Source: Daldinia sp. FL1419 (Eukaryota; Ascomycota; Sordariomycetes; Xylariales; Hypoxylaceae). Taken from it: a stretch of 49,986 nucleotides of DNA. Both the position numbers and the translations under genes were made by a program. This document shows positions 41,085-49,986 of this stretch, piece by piece (positions within the stretch are counted from its first letter, which is position 1; every line of letters starts with the position of its first letter). The notes beneath the pieces were generated by a model. The model made no database searches and was not told the origin of the DNA. It saw only the letters and a list, made by a program, of their open reading frames with translations. The DNA is taken from assembly GCA_025201765.1 (NCBI GenBank), contig MU623534.1, positions 1 through 49,986 on the forward strand, written 5' to 3'.

Positions 41085-42176
41085 TCATCTCTGCAGCTTG
41101 GATCGGGTATCTGACCACAACTTATCCACAATCTGGAACACCGCCGTAACATCACGCATAACGGCGCTATCAACCTGCCCACCGAGTCGCTGTTGTATCT
41201 TATCCGGATGCCACCGGACACGTTCCTCCTTCAATTTCGCCAGGAACTCCGTTTCGCCGACGTCCTCGGGATCAATACCCATAACGAAAAAGTCTCTGAC
41301 CGCATCCGCACCCACATCTTCTCGCTGTCCACTCTTTACCGGCCACACCATATTCTCCATCGTCCCATCCCAGTCTCTCCATGCCTTACTATACTCCTCC
41401 CAGCGCTCCTTCCACCCCTTCCTTCTCCTCCTCTCCTCGCCTCTGCGTAAACTCCGCTCCATCTCGCGCGTAAGTCTCCTAGCCTCATCCTTTTCCTGGT
41501 CTTTCTGTTTCCGACGCTCCTCGCGACGCGCCCGTTCTTCTAACAACCCCTGATGTGTCTTCTCCCACATCTTCTGCCGCACGTACGTCGCGTATTCGTC
41601 GTCATCCATGTGCTCTAGCTCTCCATCTGGTCCGGACCGCGCCTGGGGATATATGTGAATGGGTTGTCCGTAGACGTTCTCCCAGTACGCTGCGCCCTCG
41701 TCATCGGCCATGGCGTCGAAGAGCGACTCGCGGAAGGCGGCTTCGGAGCCGAGGGGGGGTGGTTCGAAGGGGTTCAGAGGGGTGGGAGAGCGGGAGCGTC
41801 GTCGCTTGCGTTTGTGATGGTGATGGTGGTGTCTGTGTCTTCGGCGATGACGGTGCGAATCGCCTTCTCCTTCTCCTTCTCCTTCGCTTTCATGTTCGCA
41901 GTCGTAATCGCGGTCTCGATCTCGAACTTGAGACGAGTGGCGATGATGACGTGAGCGCTTCGATTTAAAACGGAACTTGGTAGTTCTCTTCCTATCCCCA
42001 GGCCCTACATATTCCGATTCTACCTGCTCTGAGCCCGGCCGCGGCTCTGGGGCTAGAACATCAGCGGGAGGTGTACTATCATTTTCTACTCTCGGTGAAG
42101 GTGAAGTTGAAGAACGGTCGGGGTTTATCGAGGATAATATGTGTCGCCTTTTCGGCGATGCTGCCTCGGTGGTCAT
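41085..42176 (-). CDS. NF-kappa-B inhibitor-like protein 1 (NFKBIL1)-like, HPD-containing
   Basis: A single exon from ATG 42176 codes 363 residues; the frame extends upstream but without an ATG. The N-terminal third is low in complexity: Ser/Pro-rich, then EGEGEGEGD, an Arg/His stretch with six consecutive His, and KRKRRRSRSP, probably a nuclear signal. The conserved core begins at GSEAAFRESLFDAMADDEGAAYWENVYGQPIH. It continues through a charged coiled coil (RREERRKQK) and ends in a short J-like helix pair with RVRWHPDK. This arrangement and the RWHPDK end are those of fungal proteins grouped with NFKBIL1, which in animals is linked to alternative splicing. No ankyrin repeats are seen, unlike the animal protein. 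The HPD tripeptide could allow Hsp70 contact, but a full J-domain is not evident. Confidence 0.82.
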   Translation of the reverse strand: MTTEAASPKRRHILSSINPDRSSTSPSPRVENDSTPPADVLAPEPRPGSEQVESEYVGPGDRKRTTKFRFKSKRSRHHRHSSQVRDRDRDYDCEHESEGEGEGEGDSHRHRRRHRHHHHHHKRKRRRSRSPTPLNPFEPPPLGSEAAFRESLFDAMADDEGAAYWENVYGQPIHIYPQARSGPDGELEHMDDDEYATYVRQKMWEKTHQGLLEERARREERRKQKDQEKDEARRLTREMERSLRRGEERRRRKGWKERWEEYSKAWRDWDGTMENMVWPVKSGQREDVGADAVRDFFVMGIDPEDVGETEFLAKLKEERVRWHPDKIQQRLGGQVDSAVMRDVTAVFQIVDKLWSDTRSKLQR

Positions 42177-42748
42177 CTTTGAAACATAGCGCGCCAATTA
42201 TCCCCGTCGCATATATTAGGTAGGGAAGTCTGGGTATAGTGTCAGATTTGGTTTGATGAATAGAATGATAAGTATGATGAAAGTGGGTAGGTTTGGAGGG
42301 CACAAGCGCATGTAAATGGCCGATAAACTTCAGCTCGATCTTATCTTATCGGCCGGTTCTTTAAGCTTGGCCCCACACACAGGCTCAGCTCGATTAGAGC
42401 TGAAACAATTTCATTGTAATAAGTCCAATAAAGAATTAGTAGATATTAGGAATCGAAAACATACCCAATTTTGAAAATGTTGATTAACTACTACTAGCCG
42501 TCACTACCATGCAATAATACCTAGGTACCTACCTACTCATCCTAGTCACGGGATTCCTCAGGCAATATTTATATCATGAGTTTGACGCTGATCTTCAATT
42601 ATGTGAATAATATTCTCCAAGTTCAGATCAAGCAAACTCACAATATAAATGCGATGAGCTTATAACAATATGCTTTCGGTAGCAATATATTAATCTATCA
42701 CCTCGTAGTTGGGTATCATGATAATTCGCCTTACTAATATTCTCACAC
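42177..42748. other. intergenic between EFG1 3' end and NFKBIL1-like start
   Basis: It contains a small TAGGTA cluster (about 42521-42540) and otherwise AT-rich spacer. Minus-strand frames at 42079-42303 and 42628-42748 are extensions of neighbouring frames, not genes. Confidence 0.45.
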
Positions 42749-43635
42749 CTATTCAAAGAAACCGCCTTCACTCTCATTATCGCTGGAATCTTGAGCATCA
42801 GCCTTATGCCTTTTAGTTTTATCCTTGCCCTTTCTATCGCTTGCGAGATCAGACGCGCCTGAGCTCTTTTTCTTGGAATTGTTGGCTTTCTTCGAAGTAG
42901 CATCTCTTGAGGGCTCATTGGAATTTTTGCCTTTTGAATCTGTGGCTGATTTGCGTTCTCTGATTTCGATTAATGCCGGGGTTCCTATTTCTGCTGCCTT
43001 TTCTATGTCCTTCCATAGTGGTGGCCGTTCGCCGTGTAAAGCCTGTGCTGCTGTGCTTGCATCCTCTGCCTTCTCTCCGACCGGGTACAAGCTGATATAA
43101 CGTTCCCTGTAAGGGAAAAACCGAGCGTATATACCATCTATCTCTGCTTTATGAAGGTCTGCTTTAAGTTTCTCAACTTCTTCGGGGTCTTCGGCCGTCT
43201 CTAGTTGAGTCTTGATTCGTTTTGCGAGTCGATCTGCCTTCTTCCTCTCTATTGACTTCTATTAGAATTATTTTAGGTCATATCGCGGTATGTAAAGGCC
43301 ATCCTACCAAAGAACCGAACCATGTGATATTTTGTTATCATTGTCTTCCTCTTCTTTTCATCCACAGCCTCAGCAATCTTTTGCTGGTGGTGGGCAAGCT
43401 CTCTCTCCAACTCATTCTGAACGTTTGCAGGCATGTTCTGACCCATCTTAAATCGCCTCTCGATAGTTCGCACTCGTTTCTTCAGCCAATTTATGTTATC
43501 TGGCTTCGCCTTGCTCTTCTTTGGTTTCTTATTATTGAACTTCTTTGGCGCATGGCTTCCTGACATACGCTCGTGAGGGCCATCTTGGCTGGAGGAGTCG
43601 GCTCTAAACTCTGAAAACTTTCTCTTGGAGCTCAT
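42749..43635 (-). CDS. EFG1: rRNA-processing protein EFG1
   Basis: Two exons on the minus strand (43635-43308 and 43248-42749) give 275 residues. The core NWLKKRVRTIERRFKMGQNMPANVQNELERELAHHQQ is the EFG1 motif. The 59-nt intron falls inside KYHMVRFF-ERKKADRL; of three nearby acceptors only AG at 43250-43249 restores this frame. The remainder has a charged helix, then FPYRERYISLYP and a Lys/Ser/Asp-rich tail ending DNESEGGFFE. EFG1 is a nucleolar small-subunit processome factor needed for 18S rRNA maturation. The basic N-terminus (KKFNNKKPKKSKAK) and low-complexity tail are normal for the family. It lies in tandem with the NFKBIL1-like gene and downstream of the MDR oxidoreductase, all on the minus strand. 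Confidence 0.92.
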
Positions 43636-44004
43636 CGTGCGCGAATTGTCCGTGTTTCCGTGGGAGCTGCCGGATATATTAGGAATGGGGTATAGTTGAG
43701 AATGTCGCTATTGAGAAATGTAATTGACAAAAAATAAACTTTCATAGTTTATCGTTCAGATTTAAGATAAGATACGTACCCGTAGATACTTGGGTACGTG
43801 CATATTAGGTAGGTACCTAGGTACCTACATATACAGGGCGATCCCACTGAACCACATATCTTTTTAGCTGCATTTCATCTAGTTAACTTTAGAACTTTAA
43901 AAGGTAACTACCTAAACAAACACTTTTTCTTCTAACAAGAGAAATTGTATAAAATTGTATAAAGATGCATTCTTTTTCGTTCATTTCATTCTCACGAATA
44001 CAAT
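43636..44004. other. intergenic with TAGGTA palindrome
   Basis: At about 43803-43835 it holds TATTAGGTAGGTACCTAGGTACCTACATA, a strong example of the interspersed palindromic motif. No gene is seen. Confidence 0.5.
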
Positions 44005-45150
44005 TCACTCCTCATTAGGGACGAAATATACACTCTTTCCCGGGCCTCCTTTTTCCGCAGCAATACGAAGCGCTTCTTCCCAATCTTCAAGCCTGAACTT
44101 CCCGGCCACTTCCATACCCACCCTAGAGCCAATCCTTAATATTCCTCTTTCGACAGTTTTAATTAGGTCCTTCGCTTGCTGAGATGTATTCATAAAACTT
44201 CCCTTGATCGTGAGACCTTTGTATGAGACGTGCCAATAAGGGAGGTCAATATCACCTGGTATTCCTCCCATGAGACTCATCCGGCCTCCTGGTCGCAGAG
44301 ATAAGATGCCCGCTCTGATGTGAGAGCTCTTGCTAGCTGGCCGTGGGGATATATCAAAGTACACATCTAGCGGCCCAAACTTTTCCAGCGCGTCGATGTC
44401 TTTTTGCACGTCACCGCTAATCTTAACGGTTTCCACTCTTCCAGGTTCGGCGAGCTTTTTGAGTTCCTCAAGAGCTGCCTCATTTCTTCCCATAGCGATG
44501 ACTCTAGCTCCCATAGAAAGGGCTACATGTACCGCGGCGCTACTAAATGAGCCTGTAGCTGGGGCGATCAAGACGGTCTCGCCCGGTTTTAGCCCAATGT
44601 CCGAAAGACCACCGTACGGCACCACTAACTGGCTGAGCGAGCCAAGTTCTTCAAGTTTATATCCCAACTTCCCAGTCAAGACATCTTCATCCAGCGCGTG
44701 CACACTTTCTAGAGGCGCGGTTGACAGCGTGGCCCAACATCCATTACGCCACTCTTCCGACGACATTAGCTTCCTAGTCCCTTCGCTAAAACCTTCGTGG
44801 AATGACCTAAGAATTTTAATATTGGGGTCGTCCCGGCCTCGAACTGTCAATTCCACGAATACAAGTTGGCCGGGTTTTAGGCTCGTGGCGTCTGAGGGTA
44901 CAGCAGCAACACGAGCAATGCAAGAGCCACCGGGTACAAGCGGTAGGGGATACTTGTAACCTCTCGGGTTTCCGTTTGTGAATATTTCGTTGGCATATTG
45001 CACGATGATAGAATATAAAGGCTTGACGATTACGGTTCCAGCCGTGGGAATGGGCGTTGGCAGCGTCGCAAGAGTAGGAGGCGAAGAAGGTGAGTGGAAC
45101 TGTAAACCGGTGTAAGTTTCCGGAAGAGAGCTCTTAATTAGACTTGCCAT
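44005..45150 (-). CDS. zinc-independent MDR-family oxidoreductase (quinone reductase-like)
   Basis: From ATG 45150 the frame codes 381 residues. The N-terminal GroES-like part includes PGGSCIARVAAVP and KPGQLVFVE; the Rossmann domain includes KPGETVLIAPATGSFSSAAVHVAL and ARVIAMGRNEAALEEL; a later block is DVYFDISPRPAS with LRPGGRMSLMGG. Catalytic zinc cysteines of classic alcohol dehydrogenases are absent, and the nucleotide loop lacks a standard GxGxxG (ATGSFSS instead), as in several fungal MDR proteins. Reduction of a carbonyl or quinone with NAD(P)H is likely, but the substrate is unknown. The frame stays open for 59 further codons to ATG 45327; that extension is basic, rich in Ser and Arg, and without acidic residues apart from one Glu, so a mitochondrial form from the upstream start is possible. 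Confidence 0.88.
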   Translation of the reverse strand: MASLIKSSLPETYTGLQFHSPSSPPTLATLPTPIPTAGTVIVKPLYSIIVQYANEIFTNGNPRGYKYPLPLVPGGSCIARVAAVPSDATSLKPGQLVFVELTVRGRDDPNIKILRSFHEGFSEGTRKLMSSEEWRNGCWATLSTAPLESVHALDEDVLTGKLGYKLEELGSLSQLVVPYGGLSDIGLKPGETVLIAPATGSFSSAAVHVALSMGARVIAMGRNEAALEELKKLAEPGRVETVKISGDVQKDIDALEKFGPLDVYFDISPRPASKSSHIRAGILSLRPGGRMSLMGGIPGDIDLPYWHVSYKGLTIKGSFMNTSQQAKDLIKTVERGILRIGSRVGMEVAGKFRLEDWEEALRIAAEKGGPGKSVYFVPNEE

Positions 45151-46417
45151 CTTCGTTACTAATGAGTAGCTTAGAGGACTAGAAGATGGTAAATTCCTGG
45201 TTGGACACCTCCTTCTATTACACGCCAGTTGGGGGATACGGTAAGCCCTATATATATTTGACCTAATCGTCAACTCTCCTATCGCCATTGGTATAGCATA
45301 GGCTACTTTATTTGTCATCAAAACCATACGGCCTGATAATATCCTATCATCTGACCTTAAATATTTAGGTACTCATCTCAACCAGAGACGGCGGAGTTAG
45401 AGATGATTTCTCTTAACTCCAAACCCCACTGTATCGCTTTATGTCCGGCATTAAGAAGTCGTTGCTTAAACTTAGGTCGACGATGACATACTTCGACCTG
45501 TTATTAAGGCAGGTAATTAAGTAATACAATGCCAGTCTAGCAGACATGGCATCGAATGTAAGCAGGCAAGTATTCTCTTCGTCTTATCAACCAACTCTTA
45601 CGTGAAATGTAGATACTCTTTAAGAGATTCCAGAGACATTGTTTAAAAACCCACCGGCGGTTTTAGAGTCTTGGTTTACTGTTTTGGTATAGTCGTAATT
45701 ATAATAAGAATCTCCTGGTTTAGGTAGTAGCTGGCGGATGAGTCCATCGGAAACCGAGCAAGACTCGGACTACGACAGAGACGACAAGGGATTTTGTGGG
45801 ACTGGGTGATCATTTCCTGTTGAGATGTAGCTATTCCTATGCATAACGAGTATTTATTAAATAGGCTAATCGTCATAATAATCGAATAGTCGGCCGGCTT
45901 CGTCTAATAGCTTTGCGCATGGAGCTATGGGTACCCTATAATGCTATAAAAAGGTACATATGATAGAGCGAGGTACTTAAGGTCAGACATACATCATAGT
46001 GTCTTGATAGGGTTGCAGTTACGCTTTGTCAGCAACCCAGGTAAACCCTGATTGGTTAATGGATTATCTGCAGCATTGGCGGGGGACTGAGCTTTAAGTT
46101 TTATCGATAGGAGGCAGCTTAGTAGCATAGAAGCTCCAAGTCGCAACCTACAACGAGAATAACCTAGGTCTAGTTTATTACTGACAAGACTTTGAATACA
46201 TTTATCCTAAGGCTCCCTTCGAGAGATCTTCGGTATAGAACAAGAACGGAGAGCGTCGTTTATCGTCGAATACAAGACATGCAGGGTCTACAAAGCAATG
46301 ACCCTTGTCAATCCCGTTCAATTCACATAATCAGCATTCCTCTTGATCTTTTGTAGGAAGCCAACCAGGCCATGACGAATGAGTATCTAGAGAAATCTCC
46401 CACAAATACTTGGAGAA
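45151..46417. other. divergent intergenic region of MDR oxidoreductase and SEA4 genes
   Basis: A 1.27-kb spacer between divergent genes. It includes the in-frame 5' extension of the oxidoreductase (45151-45327) and a short upstream ORF before SEA4 (46372-46449). The small minus-strand frame at 45676-45876 is not protein-like. Confidence 0.45.
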
Positions 46418-46449
46418 ATGTCACAGTACGCAACTCCCAAGATGGATAG
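46372..46449 (+). promoter_or_regulatory. putative upstream ORF overlapping the SEA4 start
   Basis: ATG at 46372 opens a 25-codon frame that reads past the SEA4 ATG (46418) in another frame and stops at 46449. If the SEA4 transcript begins upstream of 46372, this overlapping uORF would reduce initiation at the main start. Confidence 0.35.
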
Positions 46450-49400
46450 ACCAGAGCCGGGCCTAATTAAATGGTCCCCTAATCCAGCCTACGATACTTT
46501 CCTCCATGTCAACTTACAGCATCGAGTTGTGCAGTTGTATGAGCCCACAGGCCTCGCACAACCTGGGAGCTTCAACTTCGAAAAGTCATCCAAGTATGAC
46601 GAAATCCCTCCGCTAACCACCTATGACTGGTCACCTGCCCACCCAGGCCTTGTGGCTATTGGAACCGCCAGTGGTACCGTGGATATTATAAATCTTCACG
46701 GTGATGCCAGTTCTCACTTGGAACTTCCCATAAGGATTACCCGTACCTGTCAGGCGGTGGCCTTTAATACGGGATCCTTACTTGCCGTTGGACTAGAACG
46801 AGTTCGAAATGACCAGTGCCTTAAGATATTTGACGTGAGTCGGCTTACGACGCTAGAGCCCAGCGCCACGTGGGCATCACTGGAGGGCTCAATGAATCCA
46901 TTAATCGGACTAGAGGCTAGTATCTCTATATCGAGCACCAAGTTCTTTGAAGATAGTCCCCAGGTACTAGTCGCCGGAATCAAAAATCAGGGCATCCGCA
47001 TCTACGATCTCCGAGGTAGACATCATTCCCTACGCCATCGTTTTGTCAAGTTCACTAATTTGTTTTAAGATCCACACGGAGCGGTGATCAATTATCAGAC
47101 GAAGTGCAATAACAATTTGGCAATTGATTACGCTGACCAGAATTACTTTGCTTCGTCTTCTTTAGATAAGCCGGGCCTGGTAATTTGGGATCGCCGCGCC
47201 ACCTCGCGACCGTCTTCCTCCCGATTTTACCTCGATGCTGTCGACACGGATGATCTGCCATGGGGGGCAGCGCTCAATGTCGATAAAGCGATTGACGTCA
47301 AGGAGGCTAATTTCCAAGACAGGGGCTCATTAGTTAGGTCGTTACGCTTCTGTAGGGATCGTTCTGGTTTGATAGCTGTGCTCTCTAGAACCGGCCAGCT
47401 TAAAGTCTTGGACACCAAGAAGGAATTTATTCCTTCCGAGATACACCCTAAGGACAGCCCGGAGGTCTTAGAAGTGAGAAAGTCGTATGAGCTTGACATG
47501 GGCTATGCAAAAGAGCGAAAAGATGATAAGATCGTATCGTTTGACTGGGTCACGCTTGATTCACCTGCCTTAACACCACGTGCGGTGATTCTACGTGCCA
47601 ATGGGACTTTTGATATCCTCGAAAAGCCATCATATTCGTCAGAACATATATACAAGATGATACCCTGGAAGCCACCCCATCGTGGGCTCGAAGGTAATGT
47701 CGAATGAACCAATGGGTGATCATTGCTAATCCTTCGTCAGGAGGCGGCAGTTATCATTCGTTGATGCGATTCGAGGGAGCTCAGCATCCCGAGATGATGG
47801 GGCCACTGAATATAGATCAAGCTTTCAAAGATCAACCTATATTTGGGAGTAGCAAGGAGCCCCTTAATGCTGTAGTACAACAGACATTATCATCCCCGCC
47901 ACCTACGGTTGACCCAATTTGCGACTTTGAGGCAAGTACTGAGCCTCTGCCGGAGTTATTTACCAGCGCATCAACAACAGCGGACAAGTTACGTGGTTTA
48001 AGACAATACTCCAAGCAGACCCTCGAGGCCGCAAAGCAACTTGGTGATAAGGAGCGACAGCAATCAGTTATAAAGGACTTGGACCGATCTTTATCAGAGC
48101 TATCCACGAAGGGCGATGTATTGCCAACAAATAGGCAGCTGCATGAGAGGCTTCTAACATCAATACTAGACTCAAGAGGGTTCCCCAAAGAGGCACAACT
48201 TGTCCTTGACCACATCATGCTTCTTCGTTCTAAGGAAAAATACTTATTTGATTATGCTGCAAATAGGGACATAGCTGCAGACGATCCTTGGTTAAGGGAG
48301 TTATGGAATTGGGTCGCCGGTATGCTTTATACTCTTTTATCACCGTGGTAATATTAAGACTGACGAGCTCTAGGGGCTGACGATGCTACCGCCGATGTGG
48401 GAATGATCTCACAAGGTGTCGATCTGAGCTATCTAGGCGTAGCTAACATATGGAATCGTGACTTAGGTTAGTCACATAACCGCTTTCTAGTAAAACATAC
48501 TAATTAATGCTTCCGTAGGGTCTAACCCCTCAGTCCGACTACTAGACGGTACTAGGAGCCCAGATGCTTCGGCATGGGAGCGCTGTCTCCATGAAATAAG
48601 CAAGAAATCAAAGCAACCAGCATTTAACGATGTCGAATCCAAGAAACTTATACATCGTCAAGTCGCTACGTGGATCTGCGGATGGGGTAGGTCTCCCGAC
48701 GCACACTTTAGCGACTATGCGAAGATGCTGCCTTCAGAGCGGAACTCATCGTGGTATACGATGGCGACTGCCCATGCCCTTTTCGAGGGCGATTACGACA
48801 AGGCGGTGGGAATACTCAAGGGCGCAAGTACAGAACACCCAGAGCTTTTATTCGTCTCCTTGGCCTTGCAACTCAAAGGCCGAGGGGATAGGGGTCTCGG
48901 CAAAGAGCAGCTAGATTTTGACGATGCAGTTGCTTCTAAAACCGATCCATATCTTCGAGCAATATCGTCTCTCATCGCAACAAATAACTGGGAGATTATC
49001 GCAAACCAAGAATCTTTACCGCTCCGTGAGCGTACGTTCGTGGCACTTCGGTATTTCGATGATCAAAAACTTACACAATGGCTCGACAAGGAGCTTAACA
49101 AGGCGATCGAGACGGGTGATATCGAGGGTATCATACTCACGGGCATAACCGATAAACTTGTTGATATATTTGCAAAGTACATTGAAAAATTCAACGATGT
49201 CCAAACCGCCACTCTAGTCTTATCAATTTGCTCACCGCGGTATATCAACGATTACAGATGCCGTGTGTGGCGAAATGCATATAGAGCCTATCTTCAGCGG
49301 CACAAGGCTTTTATGCAGAGGACTAAATTTGAGGTGGAAAGCACCAAGAAGAGCAAACGAGGTGGCATACCCACAATCACGCCGCCATCCCGACAGATTG

Positions 49401-49789
49401 CACTACGTTGCGTGTACTGCGACGCCGAATACGAACTTTCGAAAACGGCAGGAAGCCATCAGCCAGCGGTTGCTGGTAAGTCGGCATCAAATCCACTGGC
49501 AGCAGCCCATATCAACGCGGGGGTCAGCTGTCCCAACTGCACACGCAATTTCCCGCGCTGTGTCGTTTGCCTGGAGATCGTAGGCGTCCCGCGCTCAGAC
49601 AAACCAGAAGCTTCTCCTGATCCACAGGTCCGCGTCGCTGCCCGCTTCCCGACGTTTTGCCTCAAGTGCGAACATGTGCTGCACCTTGATCACGCACGCC
49701 AATGGTTTGCGAGACATGTCGAGTGTCCGGTTCCGGAGTGTAGATGTCGCTGCAATTTTAGGGCGAATCCGGAGTTGAATTATCATTAG
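46418..49789 (+). CDS. SEA4: GATOR2/SEA complex subunit MIOS/SEA4 (WD40 plus C-terminal zinc domain)
   Basis: Five exons (46418-47015, 47070-47693, 47741-48319, 48374-48466, 48519-49789) join in frame, with every junction in the same phase, to give 1054 residues. The N-terminal 400 residues form a WD40 propeller (IKWSPNPAYDTFLHVNL, TTYDWSPAHPGLVAIGTASGTVDI, KCNNNLAIDYADQNYFASSSLDKPGLVIWD). A long helical solenoid follows (DPWLRELWNWVAG, MATAHALFEGDYDKAVGILKGA). The C-terminal zinc region (about 935-1054) has CVYCDAEYEL, CPNCTRNFPRCVVCLE and a RING-like end CLKCEHVLHLDHARQWF with CPVPECRCRC. This is the MIOS/SEA4 pattern. The GATOR2-like part of the SEA complex at the vacuole opposes GATOR1 and thereby activates TORC1 in response to amino acids. 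The four introns are 47-54 nt. An alternative start nine codons in (MDRPEPGL) cannot be excluded. Confidence 0.94.
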
Positions 49790-49890
49790 CGAGTGAGCGA
49801 GTGGCGGTGGTGGTAGTGGTGATGGTGGTGTTTGGTGCGGGTAACTACTGTAAGGGGTTTAAGCTTAGAGCGAAGGATTATTGGTAGGTA

Positions 49891-49896
<6 letters not shown>

Positions 49897-49932
<36 letters not shown>

Positions 49933-49986
49933 TTTTAAAATTTTTTTTTTTAAAATTATATTGTTTATTTTTGTTAAAAATAAGGG
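49897..49986. repeat. poly-T tract and start of a second AT-rich block
   Basis: Thirty-five consecutive T residues (49897-49931) are followed by T- and A-runs up to the window end. This resembles the composition of the block at 1-3250, so an AT-rich compartment or a transposon poly-A tail (reverse strand) probably begins here. Too little is present to choose. Confidence 0.6.

Overview
This is nuclear DNA of a filamentous ascomycete (Pezizomycotina), most likely a sordariomycete and possibly Xylariales. The order-level guess is inference from overall look, not a sequence match. The signs are short spliceosomal introns (about 45-180 nt, GTAAGT-like donors, CTAAC/CTGAC branch sites), a heterokaryon-incompatibility (HET) gene, a Zn2Cys6 regulator, fungus-specific families (DUF7137, DUF7702, as far as I recognise them), intergenic spacers full of TAGGTA/TACCTA motifs, and an extremely AT-rich block of the kind left by repeat-induced point mutation (RIP). 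Exon models below were built by hand from splice signals and reading-frame continuity. I ran no database search, so family names rest on recognised motifs.

Layout. 1-3250 is an AT-rich block with no intact gene. 3251-49790 is ordinary GC-balanced DNA with 19 protein-coding genes. At about 49897 the sequence drops into poly-T and AT-rich DNA again, so the window looks like one gene-rich segment between two AT-rich ends. In order: conserved coiled-coil protein (+), BRCT-WGR protein (+), SNARE USE1 (-), decapping enzyme DCP2 (-), two-RRM protein (-), a gap of about 3.3 kb, secreted/membrane DUF7137 protein (+), CDK11-like kinase (-), NDUFAF7/MidA methyltransferase (+), GOST-type seven-helix protein (-), U-box cyclophilin PPIL2/Cyp8 (+), Zn2Cys6 regulator (+), HET protein (-), DUF7702 membrane protein (+), KTI12 (+), TDP2-like phosphodiesterase (+), NFKBIL1-like protein (-), EFG1 (-), MDR oxidoreductase (-), and GATOR2/SEA subunit MIOS/SEA4 (+).

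The content is mainly housekeeping: RNA metabolism (DCP2, RRM protein, CDK11-like kinase, PPIL2, NFKBIL1-like, EFG1, KTI12 for tRNA wobble modification), trafficking (USE1, GOST protein), mitochondrial complex I assembly (NDUFAF7) and TORC1 nutrient signalling (SEA4). The Zn2Cys6-HET-DUF7702 stretch (31.2-38.0 kb) looks the most accessory. I see no biosynthetic cluster, intact transposon, tRNA, rRNA or CRISPR array. The points most worth a second look are the BRCT-WGR protein without a PARP catalytic domain, a two-codon first exon in KTI12, an 18-bp periodic relic inside the AT-rich block, two perfect 24-bp repeats coding a PAQK tail, the interspersed TAGGTA motif, and possible dual-start or uORF control of the oxidoreductase and SEA4.
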